The notes: generated by a model not told the origin, from the letters alone. A DNA stretch of 64,000 bases from Amphibacillus marinus (GCF_900110345.1 NZ_FODJ01000013.1:35543-99542); one strand, 5' to 3'; counted from the first letter of the stretch, positions 32,411 through 42,449 are shown. Numbers and translations: made by a program.

Positions 32411-33343
32411 ATGGGACAAATCGTTGTACAGGTTACCGATCAAACATTAACAAAAATGAAAGACAATTATCAAAACGAACTAAGGAATCCCCCACCTGGT
32501 GCGGCGTTTTCAGCTAAAAAGGCTGGTATTACGATTACTGGTTATAAATCTGGCAAAGTTTTATTTCAAGGGGCGAACCCTGAGATGGAGGCCAGTAAAT
32601 GGGGCAACCTTTCAACTGGGCAAACTAAGCCAAAATCAGCTTCAACGCAACACCCCTATTCACCCGAACCTTCGCTCTATCGTCAATCATTAATTGGATC
32701 TGACGAAGCAGGTACCGGTGATTATTTTGGCCCGATCACTGTTGCAGCGGCATATGTAAAGGCAGATCAAATTGAACTCCTTAAAGAGCTCGGGGTACGC
32801 GATTCCAAAAACCTAACGGATGCTTCGATTCAACAAATTGCTCAGCAAATACTTTTGTTAGATATTCCATACTCACTTGTTATTTTACATAATCCGAAGT
32901 ATAACCAGCTTCAAGCTAAAGGCTGGACGCAGGGTAAAATGAAAACAATGCTTCATCATACCGCAATTGAAAATGTGCGAAAAAAAATAGCCCCTGAGCA
33001 GCCTGATGGTATTTTAATTGACCAATTTTGCCTGCCTAATATCTACATGAAGCATTTAAAGTCAGAACAAAAGACGTTACCGAAGTCAACCTATTTCGTC
33101 ACTAAAGCAGAGAGCCATTCAATTGCCGTCGCAACAGCCTCAATTATTGCGCGTGCAAGCTTTGTCAAGCAAATGGATTTACTAAGTAATCAGGTTGAAT
33201 TCACACTACCAAAAGGGGCATCGGCAAAGGTTGACCAAGTAGCGAGTCGCGTCATCCGCCAAAAAGGAAAGACGTACTTAGACCAAGTAGCCAAGGTCCA
33301 CTTTGCCAATACGGCAAAAGCATTTGCCTACTTAAAGAAATAA
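32411..33343 (+). CDS. rnhC: Ribonuclease HIII
   Basis: 310 residues from ATG 32411 (AAAGGAG upstream). The N-terminal TBP-like substrate domain (IVVQVTDQTLTKMKDNY) is followed by the RNase H fold with IGSDEAGTGDYFGP (catalytic Asp/Glu near 98), GVRDSKNLTD and KAESHSIAVATASIIAR. It removes RNA from RNA-DNA hybrids. Monocistronic. Confidence 0.96.
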   Translation: MGQIVVQVTDQTLTKMKDNYQNELRNPPPGAAFSAKKAGITITGYKSGKVLFQGANPEMEASKWGNLSTGQTKPKSASTQHPYSPEPSLYRQSLIGSDEAGTGDYFGPITVAAAYVKADQIELLKELGVRDSKNLTDASIQQIAQQILLLDIPYSLVILHNPKYNQLQAKGWTQGKMKTMLHHTAIENVRKKIAPEQPDGILIDQFCLPNIYMKHLKSEQKTLPKSTYFVTKAESHSIAVATASIIARASFVKQMDLLSNQVEFTLPKGASAKVDQVASRVIRQKGKTYLDQVAKVHFANTAKAFAYLKK

Positions 33344-33427
33344 GTGAGGTGGTTGGATTAACAGCATAAAAGCAGTTTTTTAAAAAAAGTGGGCTCCTCT
33401 GTAATGTACCAGCAAGACTGCAAACAA

Positions 33428-33455
33428 AGAACTCGCCACCTAGTAGGCGAGTTCT
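33428..33455 (-). terminator. Terminator after the 112-aa membrane protein gene
   Basis: AGAACTCGCC / GGCGAGTTCT 10-bp stem with an 8-nt loop, followed by TTTGTTTG on the minus strand. Confidence 0.75.
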
Positions 33456-33459
33456 AATA

Positions 33460-33798
33460 CTAATACATAAGGAAAAACCAAATAACAAATAGAAGACAAA
33501 TTGACAGATAGCTTATTGTGCCAACTCTACGCACTTTAACGGGATAGCCTGCTTTCTTTTCTAAAGACCGGACATATTGATAAAGGTACAGAACAAAAAG
33601 AAACAAGCCTGGTGCCAACAAAAGTCGATATCGTGAAACATCAACGTTAAGAAAAAACACGATCAGGATCATCCCTACAAGAATACCGATACTTGCATGA
33701 GCAGCACCTACGTAGAATCCATTTCTGGATGAGTGGATAGTAAAACCTCCTTCTTTATTGGCAATACTATTACCATCATAACATAAGTCTTTGCCCAT
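33460..33798 (-). CDS. Hypothetical membrane protein, uncertain start
   Basis: 112 residues from ATG 33798 as drawn, but no ribosome site precedes that ATG. A perfect AAGGAGGT occurs 18 codons in, 5 nt before ATC in the same frame, so the real product may begin there with a non-standard codon (about 92 residues). Three spans: VGAAHASIGILVGMILIVFFL, LLLAPGLFLFVLYLYQYV and ISYLSICLLFVIWFFL. No family recognised. Confidence 0.6.
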   Translation of the reverse strand: MGKDLCYDGNSIANKEGGFTIHSSRNGFYVGAAHASIGILVGMILIVFFLNVDVSRYRLLLAPGLFLFVLYLYQYVRSLEKKAGYPVKVRRVGTISYLSICLLFVIWFFLMY

Positions 33799-33819
33799 TT
33801 AACAAGTCCAATAGACTTA

Positions 33820-34190
33820 TCACCTTGACCAGATCTCCACTAAATCAGCTTCCTGTTCACCTTTAATAAATACCTGGTTAACCTCAGAAAAATCGTCTTC
33901 AATCGAAATTCTGAAATCTCCGGTTGGATTTTCCTTACTTGTTAAACGATTGTATTTCAACTCAATGACAAGCTGATCGTTATCTAATTCATATTTAACA
34001 TGCGAGAAACCACTTGCTGAATAGAGCAAAAAGCCATTTAGCTTAAAAGTATCCTCACTTACGTCTACCTCTCTAACAATAACATTGGTTTCATTGAAAG
34101 TAAGCTTAGTCAGATAAACGTAATAACCACCTGCTATTATTATTAAACTAACATAATTACGACAGCAAGCTTCCGATAAATTGATTTCAC
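33820..34190 (-). pseudogene. Frameshifted small exported or membrane protein
   Basis: GTG 34190 with GAGAGGTG upstream opens MKSIYRKLAVVIMLV and meets a stop at about 34138. The neighbouring frame continues as IIIAGGYYVYLTKLTFNETNVIV and runs to 33820. Joined, they give one N-terminal membrane anchor plus a roughly 100-residue beta-rich domain. The shift sits in the run GTTTAATAATAATA. Either a real frameshift or a sequencing error in that run explains it. Function unknown. Confidence 0.7.
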
Positions 34191-34274
34191 TTTTACACCT
34201 CTCTTGTATGTTTAGATTCTTACAATTATCATACTGTAATTTTCCAAAAATATCAATTTACCAACCATAAAAAC

Positions 34275-34308
34275 AGACTAGCAGAGAGTAATTACTCCTT
34301 GCTAGTCT
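34275..34308 (-). terminator. pheST terminator
   Basis: AGACTAGCA ... TGCTAGTCT with an inner GAGTAATTACTC; minus-strand tail GTTTTTATGG. Confidence 0.85.
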
Positions 34309-34314
34309 TGTTAG

Positions 34315-36741
34315 TTAACCTCTTAATTCAGCCTGATGGTGGTCTTGAACAGCGGTTAGAATGGCTTGGTAGGATGCTTCTACTTCATCATCGGTTAAGG
34401 TACGCTCTGGATCAAGGTACAGTAAGCTAAAGGCAAGTGATTTCATTCCAGTAGCCAAGTGGTCACCCTGATAGACATCAAATACATGAATGCTCTTTAA
34501 AAGTGCGCCAGCTGCTTGACGGACCGTTTGCTCAATCGCACCAGCAGGCACCGCTTCATCTACAACAAGGGCAATATCTCTTGAAATTGATGGAAAGCGT
34601 GGGATCTTCGCAAAGCTTGGCTCGTCGTTGTACATCATGAAGAGATAGTCTAAATCAAGATCAAATACATACGTATCCTTTAGATCAAAGCTCTTTTGCA
34701 CAGTTGGATGCAATTGGCCAATAAAGCCAACTGGTACCTCCCCAATGCATACTTGAGCTGTTCGACCAGGGTGCATGTCAGGCATTTCCATTTGGCGATA
34801 GTTAGCCGTATAGCCGAGTCGCTCAATTAGCCCTTCGACAATTCCCTTGATGACGTAAAAATCAACCTCTTTTGCTTCTTGTTGCCAAGGATGGCTGAGC
34901 CATCTCCCGGTAATCGCCCCACTCGCTCGCAGCTTTTCATCGGGTTGGGCAGAAATTTGCTCTTCTGTCGTAACAAAAATACTGCCACATTCATAGAACC
35001 CTAGATTTTGCTGCTTACGCGCTTGGTTATAGGATAACGAGGCGAGCATTTCTGGTAAAATACTTAATCTTAGTGTGCTATGCTCTTCACTCATTGGCAT
35101 CGACAGTCTAACCGAGCCCTGCTTAGTCTGAGCAATCTCTGGGCTTACCAGCATACCTGCCCGCTCTGCTGTTGTAAGTGAATAGGTAATTGCCTCTGAT
35201 AGGCCAGCACTTTGGAAGTATTGCTTCACATAACGCTTTAATAACTGGTGATCAGTTAACCGCCCCGCTTGTTGCGCACCTTGTGGTAACGTATACGCAA
35301 GATTATCATAGCCGTAAATACGGGCAATCTCTTCTAACATATCCTCAAAAATCGTAATATCCTGACGTCTAGTCGGAATGGTAACAACAAATGTCTCCCC
35401 GTCCTGTTCAAAGGAGAATGCAAGCTTGGTTAAAATGATCTTAATCTCATCGTCAGTAATTTCGGTACCAAGTCGATCATTAACACGACTTGTTGTGATG
35501 GTTACCTGCTTTTCGGAACGATCGAGTTGATCAAACTCAGACACGCCCGCTAAAATGGTCCCATTCGCATACTTAGCCAGTAACTGTGCCGCTCTATATC
35601 CAGCACGTTTTACCCGATCTGGATCAACACCCTTTTCAAATCTGGTGCTCGACTCACTGCGTAATTGGTGGTCCTTTGCAGCTGTGCGGACTCTGCTTCC
35701 AGCAAAATAGGCTGCCTCGAGCAATACTGTTGTTGTCATATCTGTTACCTCAGAATTAGCGCCACCCATCACACCTGCTAAAGCTGTTGCTTCTGAGCCA
35801 TTGGTGACGACCAGATGCTCAGGCGATAACGTCCGGGTTTGATTATCTAGTGTAACAAACTTTTCCTGATCATATGCCCGACGGACAACGACCTGACTTG
35901 AGCCAAACTTATCAAAGTCAAATGCATGTAACGGCTGACCATATTCAAGTAGGACGTAGTTCGTAATATCGACAACATTATTAATGGGACGAATGCCAGC
36001 CGCTATTAAATAGTTACGCATCCATAACGGAGCCGGTCCAACCTTAATATCCTTAATTAAAAAAGCGCCATAATAGGGATTATCCTCTGGTACTGCTACT
36101 TTTATTGAGACGAGCTCGGTCGCACTTTCTGCTACTGGTGCAATTTCCTCACTTGGTAACTGAACCGTTTCATTTAATATTGCCGCTACTTCATAAGCAA
36201 CGCCCAGCATACTGAGTGCATCTGATCGGTTTGGCGTTAAGCCTAACTCTAAGATAGCATCATCTAGATTTAAATAATCACTTACGTCATGACCCACCTC
36301 AACATCAGCTGGAAAAACAAAAATCCCCTCGACACTTTCCTTCGGTACGTATTGCTCAGCTACACCTAACTCCTGCAAGGAGCAAATCATGCCGTTAGAT
36401 TCAACCCCACGAAGCTTTGCTTTTTTAATTTTAAAATTCCCCGGAAGGACGGCACCAGGTTTGGCAACGGCCACCTTTTGCCCTGCTGCAATATTAGGGG
36501 CGCCACAAATAATTTGTAGTGTTTCAGAACCAACATTCACCTGACATAAATTTAATTTATCTGCATTTGGGTGCTTTTCACATGACTCGACATAGCCGAC
36601 GACAACATGATCACTTTTCGGCGCAATATAACGAATACTTTCAACTTCAATCCCGGTTTTGGTAATCTTATCTGCAAGTGCTTCTGGTGTATGTCCACCT
36701 AAATCCACATAGTTTTTTAACCAATTTAACGATACAAGCAT
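34315..36741 (-). CDS. pheT: Phenylalanyl-tRNA synthetase beta subunit
   Basis: 808 residues, full length. A tRNA-binding OB domain near 40-150 (VVGYVESCEKHPNADKL, ICGAPNI), B3/B4 editing domain, B5 domain, the inactive synthetase-like core and a C-terminal anticodon-binding FDX-ACB domain (FPSISRDIALVVDE). With PheS it charges tRNA-Phe. 12 bp downstream of pheS and controlled by the same T-box. Confidence 0.97.
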   Translation of the reverse strand: MLVSLNWLKNYVDLGGHTPEALADKITKTGIEVESIRYIAPKSDHVVVGYVESCEKHPNADKLNLCQVNVGSETLQIICGAPNIAAGQKVAVAKPGAVLPGNFKIKKAKLRGVESNGMICSLQELGVAEQYVPKESVEGIFVFPADVEVGHDVSDYLNLDDAILELGLTPNRSDALSMLGVAYEVAAILNETVQLPSEEIAPVAESATELVSIKVAVPEDNPYYGAFLIKDIKVGPAPLWMRNYLIAAGIRPINNVVDITNYVLLEYGQPLHAFDFDKFGSSQVVVRRAYDQEKFVTLDNQTRTLSPEHLVVTNGSEATALAGVMGGANSEVTDMTTTVLLEAAYFAGSRVRTAAKDHQLRSESSTRFEKGVDPDRVKRAGYRAAQLLAKYANGTILAGVSEFDQLDRSEKQVTITTSRVNDRLGTEITDDEIKIILTKLAFSFEQDGETFVVTIPTRRQDITIFEDMLEEIARIYGYDNLAYTLPQGAQQAGRLTDHQLLKRYVKQYFQSAGLSEAITYSLTTAERAGMLVSPEIAQTKQGSVRLSMPMSEEHSTLRLSILPEMLASLSYNQARKQQNLGFYECGSIFVTTEEQISAQPDEKLRASGAITGRWLSHPWQQEAKEVDFYVIKGIVEGLIERLGYTANYRQMEMPDMHPGRTAQVCIGEVPVGFIGQLHPTVQKSFDLKDTYVFDLDLDYLFMMYNDEPSFAKIPRFPSISRDIALVVDEAVPAGAIEQTVRQAAGALLKSIHVFDVYQGDHLATGMKSLAFSLLYLDPERTLTDDEVEASYQAILTAVQDHHQAELRG

Positions 36742-36753
36742 CTTGTTCCCTCC

Positions 36754-37788
36754 TTAGACCTGATGGTATTGCTGTAAGAATCGAATGTCATTTGTATAGA
36801 AGTGACGAATATCATCGACACCATATTTCAGCATGGCAATTCGCTCGGGTCCCATCCCAAAGGCAAAGCCACTATAAATATTCGGATCATAACCGGCCAT
36901 TTCAAGAACAGATGGGTGAACCATACCACCACCTAGAATCTCAATCCAGCCTGTTTGCTTACAAACTGAGCAACCCTTACCTTGACAGACCTTACAAGAA
37001 ATGTCCATTTCTACAGAAGGCTCAGTAAATGGGAAGAAGCTTGGCCGCAAGCGAATTTCACGTTCTTCACCAAAAAATTGCTTGGCAAACTGATTAAGTA
37101 CGCCCTTTAAATCACTCATACGCACATTTTTATCAACGTATAAACCTTCTATTTGAGTAAATTGGTGCGAGTGCGTCGCATCATCAGTATCACGACGATA
37201 CACCTTACCGGGGCAAATCATTTTGACTGGTTTATTGCCCTTATATTCCCCCATTGTCCTTGCCTGAACAGGAGAAGTATGGGTGCGTAATAACAGGTCT
37301 TCAGTAATGTAAAATGAATCCTGCATGTCACGCGCTGGATGACCTTTAGGTAAATTTAATGCTTCAAAGTTGTAATAGTCTGTTTCAACCTCAGGACCTT
37401 CGCGCACCTCAAAGCCCATTCCAATAAATAAATCTTCAATCTCAGTTACAATATCAGAAAGTAAATGAGAGCCACCCACCTGAACAGGGCGACCTGGTAA
37501 GGTAACATCAATCGTCTCTGTCTTAAGTTGTTCATTTAAGGCAGCCGTTTCAAGCGCTTGTTTTTTACGATCGAGTTCCTCAGCAATCTCACCACGAACT
37601 TTGTTGGCTAACTCACCAAGAACAGGTCGCTCCTCAGCTGAAAGCTGGCCCATCCCTCTGAGCACCTCGGTAATTGGGCCTTTTTTCCCTAAATAAGATA
37701 CACGAACTTGCTGAAGGTCATTTAATGTTTCCGCCTGCTCAACCTGCGTTAACGCCTCAGCTCTTAATGCTTGTAATTTTTCTTTCAT
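36754..37788 (-). CDS. pheS: Phenylalanyl-tRNA synthetase alpha subunit
   Basis: 344 residues from ATG 37788, which has GGAGG upstream; the frame extends to 37857 but overlaps the T-box terminator. An N-terminal coiled coil is followed by the class II catalytic core (motif 2 [21 protein letters not shown]; motif 3 [17 protein letters not shown]). A four-Cys cluster ([12 protein letters not shown], near 265) is a known insertion in Bacillus PheS. Forms the alpha2-beta2 enzyme with PheT. Confidence 0.97.
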   Translation of the reverse strand: MKEKLQALRAEALTQVEQAETLNDLQQVRVSYLGKKGPITEVLRGMGQLSAEERPVLGELANKVRGEIAEELDRKKQALETAALNEQLKTETIDVTLPGRPVQVGGSHLLSDIVTEIEDLFIGMGFEVREGPEVETDYYNFEALNLPKGHPARDMQDSFYITEDLLLRTHTSPVQARTMGEYKGNKPVKMICPGKVYRRDTDDATHSHQFTQIEGLYVDKNVRMSDLKGVLNQFAKQFFGEEREIRLRPSFFPFTEPSVEMDISCKVCQGKGCSVCKQTGWIEILGGGMVHPSVLEMAGYDPNIYSGFAFGMGPERIAMLKYGVDDIRHFYTNDIRFLQQYHQV

Positions 37789-37861
37789 ATTAATTGCCTC
37801 CTTTTCATCAATCAAACGCATCACGAAGCCTCTGGAAATGACGTTTAGCACATACAAAAAA

Positions 37862-38139
37862 GCCCCATCCCCTAAAAAGGGACGAGGCTATCTAATCGCG
37901 GTACCACCCTTGTTGACAAAGCCAGTATGCTTTGCCCACTTCATTTTCATAACGGACATCGTGTCCGGTACGCTCTTACTTAGCTGTTAAATAGTAACTA
38001 AGGTCCCAAGCGCCTGCTCCAGAGTGAAGGTTCAGTCTTTTAACAATGCGTCTGCTTTCAGTCGAGGCAGAGCGTTCCTGTCAGTCATTGTGTTGTAAAA
38101 GCTTACTAACTCTTTCATTGCTTTTGGTATATTCATCTT
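37862..38139 (-). promoter_or_regulatory. T-box riboswitch leader of pheST
   Basis: The invariant T-box GGGTGGTACCGCG lies at about 37902 on the minus strand, just before a terminator (AGCCTCGTCCC ... GGGATGGGGCT, then TTTTTT). Uncharged tRNA-Phe should stabilise the antiterminator. The specifier codon was not resolved by eye. Confidence 0.93.
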
Positions 38140-38145
38140 TGTCTT

Positions 38146-38174
38146 ATTATAGAAAACAAAGCGGGAAGATGCAA
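38146..38174 (-). promoter_or_regulatory. Sigma-A promoter of the pheST T-box transcript
   Basis: TTGCAT and TATAAT are separated by 17 bp on the minus strand, directly ahead of the T-box leader. Confidence 0.8.
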
Positions 38175-38295
38175 CTCTTTCTTTTAAAAAATCATACTCA
38201 GTACTTTAAAGAAATTAAATAGGTATTATCACCTAAAGATAAATAAGTTAATTTGCAATAAAATTACTTTTTTATATTTTTTTCTGGAAAAAACA

Positions 38296-38324
38296 TTGAC
38301 TTAAATCAACGCTTTATATATGAT
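38296..38324 (+). promoter_or_regulatory. Sigma-A promoter of the LRR surface protein gene
   Basis: TTGACT and TATGAT with 17 bp between; AGGAGG and the ATG follow 20-37 bp downstream. Confidence 0.75.
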
Positions 38325-38360
38325 TTTGTAGTACTTTATACATAAATAGGAGGATGAAAA

Positions 38361-41000
38361 ATGCAAAACACCAAAAAATTAGTTCGTTTAGTATGTGCTG
38401 TTCTTCTTGTTTTTTCACTTTATAGCGCTCCAATTCAATCTATCGTGTATGCTACTGATAATGTTGATCAAACGATAGATAATGAACAATTTATAGGCAT
38501 AGATCAAACAGAAGAAGAATTAGCTGATCGTGAAGAAAATGATAGTGTTGATCATGATTATTCTGAGAATAAAGAGTTAGATGAATCAGTTAATTCAACT
38601 CAAGACGATGATCATCAAGAAATGATAGAAGAGTCTGACGAAAAAAATATTACTACAAATGAGCCACAGGCTAAAACGATTGATTCTGAATCACCAACAG
38701 TTCATTTTGAGGACTCTGAACTTAGAAATGCAATTGCTCGTGAACTAAAGATTAATGATCGACCAATTACTGAACGTGATATGGAGAAATTGACATCCTT
38801 GTGGGTGCCGAACTATGGAATCCAATCTTTAGATGGCCTGCAGTACGCCATAAATCTTGAAAATTTATCCTTACAGAGGAATAGAATTACTGATATTCTT
38901 GTCCTATCAAACTTGAGCAATTTAGAATCTGTTAACTTAAATGAGAATCCCATTTCCGATATATCTGTGTTTCGAAGCCTTACAAAATTAAGATCACTAA
39001 ATTTAGAAAACATTCTTTCAACAGATGAAGAGACAATTGAATATTTAACTGACATTGGCGTTTTTGTCAACTATAGTCTAACACCCAATGCACCAAAAGG
39101 ACTATTTGCTGATGGAACCTTACACGATTTAGTCGCTAACGATCTTGGTATAAAAGGTAGGGTTCTTACCGAAGAAGATTTGGATAAATTAGAAAAGCTT
39201 GACATCTCTTATAAGTCAGTTCATTCCCTTGGTGGTTTAGAGTATGCGAATAATTTAAGTCATCTTGATTTATCATGGGCAACTGTTAACGATTTTAGTA
39301 CATTACCATTGCTTACGGGACTCAAATATTTAAACTTACATTCGAATTATCCTTATAAAGATTTAGAGGTCATTTCAAGTTTAAACAAGCTTGAATACTT
39401 AAACATTCAAAATAGTAAGGTAACAGATATTAGTGAATTGTCAGCGTTCCCCAACTTAAAAGAACTATATGTAGGTGGTACTTCTATCAAGGATTTAACG
39501 CCTATTGAACAGTTTACCGATTTAGAAGCTTTATCAGTTAATTATCTTAAAGGACACGATTTAAATTTTCTTTCCAAACTAGTTAAGCTAAAATACTTAG
39601 ATGCAAGTGGCACTGATTTTAATGACATTTCCGTTTTAGCAAATTTACCAAAGTTAGAAACTTTAATTATGTATTATAATGATGTTAAAGATATTCAACC
39701 ATTACAAAAATTAGTAAACTTAAAATCAATTGATTTCTACGAAAGTCAAATTAGTGATATTAGTCCTCTGGAAAATTTAGTTAATTTAGAATATATTCGC
39801 ATAACTAGCAGTCAAATTAGCGATATTAGTCCTCTGGCTAAACTAACCAAGCTTAAATTTCTTGGTATTCCTAATAACAACGTTAGTGATATTAGCGTTC
39901 TAGCAAATTTAACGTCAATAGAACGACTTGACTTAATTATGAATAACATAACTGATGTAAGTAGTTTAAGTAATTTAGACAATTTAGTTGATTTAGATGT
40001 ATCATGGAACTTTATTACTGATTTAAAACCATTGGCAAAAATTAAAAACTTACAGTACTTATTTATACAAAGTAATAATTTAACTAATATTCAGGCATTA
40101 AAGGATGCTAAAAAACTAGTTCAAATATCCCTAAGTGACAACTTTATTGATGATCAAGAAACTATTCAATATTTCCTTGATCGTGGTGTAGCAATTTACG
40201 GTCTAGATGAGCAACATCAACAAATTGAACATGAAACTCTATTACCTCTATTCCCAGAAAGTAAAGGCTATGAAATAAAAAAAGATGGATCTATATCCAT
40301 CGACTTATCCAAACAAGAGAATAAACAAGCTGCAAAATTAGACACTGAACAGGTGGAAATGCTTATTAAAAACAGAAAACCACTTATTATTTATCGTTCA
40401 GGCGTTACTGTGAACATTCCAATATCCGCTTTTCTTTACGGAAAGGACCCTATTACGATCGAAGTAATAGAGGAGGCAGCTGAAAAGAATAGTTTAAGCA
40501 AAACTTTTGTGTTTAAAATAACACAAGGTTCTAAAGTCATTAGTCAGTTTGAGCAAGGCATTACATTAACTTTTGAAGTTGATAGGAGCTTAGCTCAAAA
40601 TGTAAATAATCTTAAAGTATTTTATTTTAATGAAGAAAAAGGCGTCTGGGAAAATATTGGTGGATCTTATAATGGTGGTAAAGTAACAGTTGTTACAAAT
40701 CACTTTAGTAAATTTGCAGTATTTGAAGTTGCTGGTAATGACCCAACTTCAAATACTATCGTTGAAATTATCAAAACTGATAATAACAATAATCATGTAC
40801 CAGGAAACAAGTCCAGTAATGATACCGCGCAAAGTGAAGAAAGTAGTAACAAACCAATTTCATCTAATAATGGCAGTACAACAAGATTACCGGAAACAGC
40901 AACAAATCTTTATGCATTCTTATTAATAGGGGTATTGCTGTGTTTAGGTGGTGCAAGTGCAATCATTTTAAACCGTAGAGTAGCAAGAGTCACTAGATAA
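38361..41000 (+). CDS. Internalin-like leucine-rich-repeat protein with LPxTG-type sortase anchor
   Basis: 879 residues. Signal peptide (1-31); acidic spacer (32-110); two LRR blocks (about 112-215 and 235-610), mostly 22-residue units of the bacterial LxxLxxLxLxxNxIxDI type; a beta-rich domain with KVFYFNEEKGVWENIGG near 745 (as in cell-wall-linked repeat proteins); a Ser/Asn-rich linker; then LPETA (about 843), a membrane span and RRVARVTR. Sortase should link it to the wall. LRR proteins bind host or surface ligands. The insertion between pheS and the rRNA methylase gene is not in B. subtilis. Own promoter and terminator. Confidence 0.92.
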   Translation: MQNTKKLVRLVCAVLLVFSLYSAPIQSIVYATDNVDQTIDNEQFIGIDQTEEELADREENDSVDHDYSENKELDESVNSTQDDDHQEMIEESDEKNITTNEPQAKTIDSESPTVHFEDSELRNAIARELKINDRPITERDMEKLTSLWVPNYGIQSLDGLQYAINLENLSLQRNRITDILVLSNLSNLESVNLNENPISDISVFRSLTKLRSLNLENILSTDEETIEYLTDIGVFVNYSLTPNAPKGLFADGTLHDLVANDLGIKGRVLTEEDLDKLEKLDISYKSVHSLGGLEYANNLSHLDLSWATVNDFSTLPLLTGLKYLNLHSNYPYKDLEVISSLNKLEYLNIQNSKVTDISELSAFPNLKELYVGGTSIKDLTPIEQFTDLEALSVNYLKGHDLNFLSKLVKLKYLDASGTDFNDISVLANLPKLETLIMYYNDVKDIQPLQKLVNLKSIDFYESQISDISPLENLVNLEYIRITSSQISDISPLAKLTKLKFLGIPNNNVSDISVLANLTSIERLDLIMNNITDVSSLSNLDNLVDLDVSWNFITDLKPLAKIKNLQYLFIQSNNLTNIQALKDAKKLVQISLSDNFIDDQETIQYFLDRGVAIYGLDEQHQQIEHETLLPLFPESKGYEIKKDGSISIDLSKQENKQAAKLDTEQVEMLIKNRKPLIIYRSGVTVNIPISAFLYGKDPITIEVIEEAAEKNSLSKTFVFKITQGSKVISQFEQGITLTFEVDRSLAQNVNNLKVFYFNEEKGVWENIGGSYNGGKVTVVTNHFSKFAVFEVAGNDPTSNTIVEIIKTDNNNNHVPGNKSSNDTAQSEESSNKPISSNNGSTTRLPETATNLYAFLLIGVLLCLGGASAIILNRRVARVTR

Positions 41001-41027
41001 ATTAAAACTATTAGTACGGTTCCCTTT

Positions 41028-41068
41028 CTCCCTAAAGTTGAGTAAGAAACTTTAGGGAGCTGTTTTTT
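41028..41068 (+). terminator. Terminator of the LRR protein gene
   Basis: CTCCCTAAAGTT / AACTTTAGGGAG 12-bp stem, then CTGTTTTTTT. Confidence 0.9.
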
Positions 41069-41356
41069 TATGGTTAAATATAATGAAGATAGGGTCAGAC
41101 ACAATTATGAAAATAAGTAATACACCACTTGTCGAGAAATAAGAAAGGTAGCAGGTTGCACGGCTATGAATTCTATCATGATTTACCAGTATTAACAGGG
41201 TGCCATATTTTAAAAGTTAAAGTTTAGGATGGTATAGTGCAAATTATATAAAGCCTTCACACGACTAAAACGCTATCCAGACGGACATTTTAATATATTT
41301 ATTTCTTCTTGTATGTGGTTAGATAGGTATTAATAATCAATATAATGGTTAGCATA
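41069..41356. other. Intergenic stretch without visible gene
   Basis: AT-rich sequence between the LRR terminator and the GC-rich structured element. No open frame with a ribosome site was found. It may hold decayed sequence. Confidence 0.4.
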
Positions 41357-41611
41357 GCGCACCCAGCAATCCCATCGCTTTCCATGGACACGGCTTTGGG
41401 CTCAGAGGATGTGAGTCAGCTAGACGCTACGACATGATGTCGCGACACTCATCTAACATTCTCAAAGTGGATCTTCAGCTGCACTGGTCCCATAGGATTC
41501 TACGGGACTGCTGGGTGCTTGGGCGCCACTATTTTCACGACATAAGGAGTGAAAAAAGATCGTGCTTTCGTGCCGGTGAGTGAAAGCAAGTCCATTAGCT
41601 GACAGAGCGGG
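41357..41611. repeat. GC-rich structured element (ncRNA or non-autonomous repeat)
   Basis: GCACCCAGCAATCCC (41359-41373) and GGGACTGCTGGGTGC (41504-41518) form a 15-bp terminal pairing with one G-U-type mismatch. Inside are further dyads, such as CGACAT-G-ATGTCG. Downstream come TTTTCAC/GTGAAAA and GCTTTC/GAAAGC hairpins. Base composition is clearly more GC-rich than the flanks. No coding frame. It looks like a folded RNA or a miniature mobile repeat; I cannot assign a known family. Confidence 0.5.
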
Positions 41612-41711
41612 TTAATATTCTAGTCCCTCTCTTAATGTTCGTGTTTAGAACTAGTATAAGCAATTATGAAATTCATTCAATTGTTAGAGATTCAAAAAAC
41701 AACTTTCATTA

Positions 41712-42449
41712 TTATAAAATCATATGGTATAACATAATGCCCGTCGCAACACTTACATTTAACGATTCCGCTTGACCAATAATTGGAATATGAATACGCT
41801 TGTTGGCTAACTCTACATGTTGCGGTTGAACACCATTCCCTTCATTACCCACGATAAGCGCCATTTTTTCACTTTGTGGTAATGATTGAATGGGCTGTGC
41901 TTGCTCAAGTGTTGAGGCGCAAACAACAAAGCCTTGTTCTTTATGCTTAGCAATACTTTCAGCTAAATTGGCATGGGTAATTGCAATATGAAAAAGTGAC
42001 CCCTGCGTGGAGCGAATTACCTTATCATTATAGATGTCAACAGTTCCCTCACCAAGAATGACTAAATCAAATCCAGCGGCATCTGCTGTCCGAATTATGG
42101 TGCCCAGATTGCCTGGGTCCTGAACGGCGTCGAGCATAACGACGCGGTTGACCCGCTTAGGTTCTAGTTGTTCCATATGTACAACAGCCAGAATACCTTG
42201 AGGTGACTTCGTTTGTGCCATATGTTCAAAAACATTGCTTGCCACTTCAATAATGGTTATGTCCGCAAGTTCAAGTTGGGTTGTGAACCCTTCAGCAACA
42301 ATAACTGTTTCAATTCCCCAGCTGCTTTTTATTGCTTCTTCTATAAGATGCTCACCCTCTAATAGGAATTTCTGCTCCTGCTGGCGATATTTCTTTTTTT
42401 GCAGCTTGACAATATTCTTAATCGTTTCATTCTTAACAGATGTGATCAT
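41712..42449 (-). CDS. ysgA: TrmH-family (SpoU) RNA 2'-O-methyltransferase
   Basis: 245 residues from ATG 42449 (AAAGGATG upstream; frame open to 42488). N-terminal substrate domain (IKNIVKLQKKKYRQQEQKFLLEGEHLI), then the SPOUT knot with VMLDAVQDPGNLGTIIRTADAAGF, LIVGNEGNGV and IPIIGQAESLNVSVATGIMLY. It methylates rRNA or tRNA ribose; the substrate is not known from sequence. Position next to sspI equals B. subtilis ysgA. Confidence 0.92.
   Translation of the reverse strand: MITSVKNETIKNIVKLQKKKYRQQEQKFLLEGEHLIEEAIKSSWGIETVIVAEGFTTQLELADITIIEVASNVFEHMAQTKSPQGILAVVHMEQLEPKRVNRVVMLDAVQDPGNLGTIIRTADAAGFDLVILGEGTVDIYNDKVIRSTQGSLFHIAITHANLAESIAKHKEQGFVVCASTLEQAQPIQSLPQSEKMALIVGNEGNGVQPQHVELANKRIHIPIIGQAESLNVSVATGIMLYHMIL

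Noticed and set aside
37862..38139. The pheST leader as a novel RNA
   Set aside because: The invariant T-box sequence and adjoining terminator make it an ordinary T-box.
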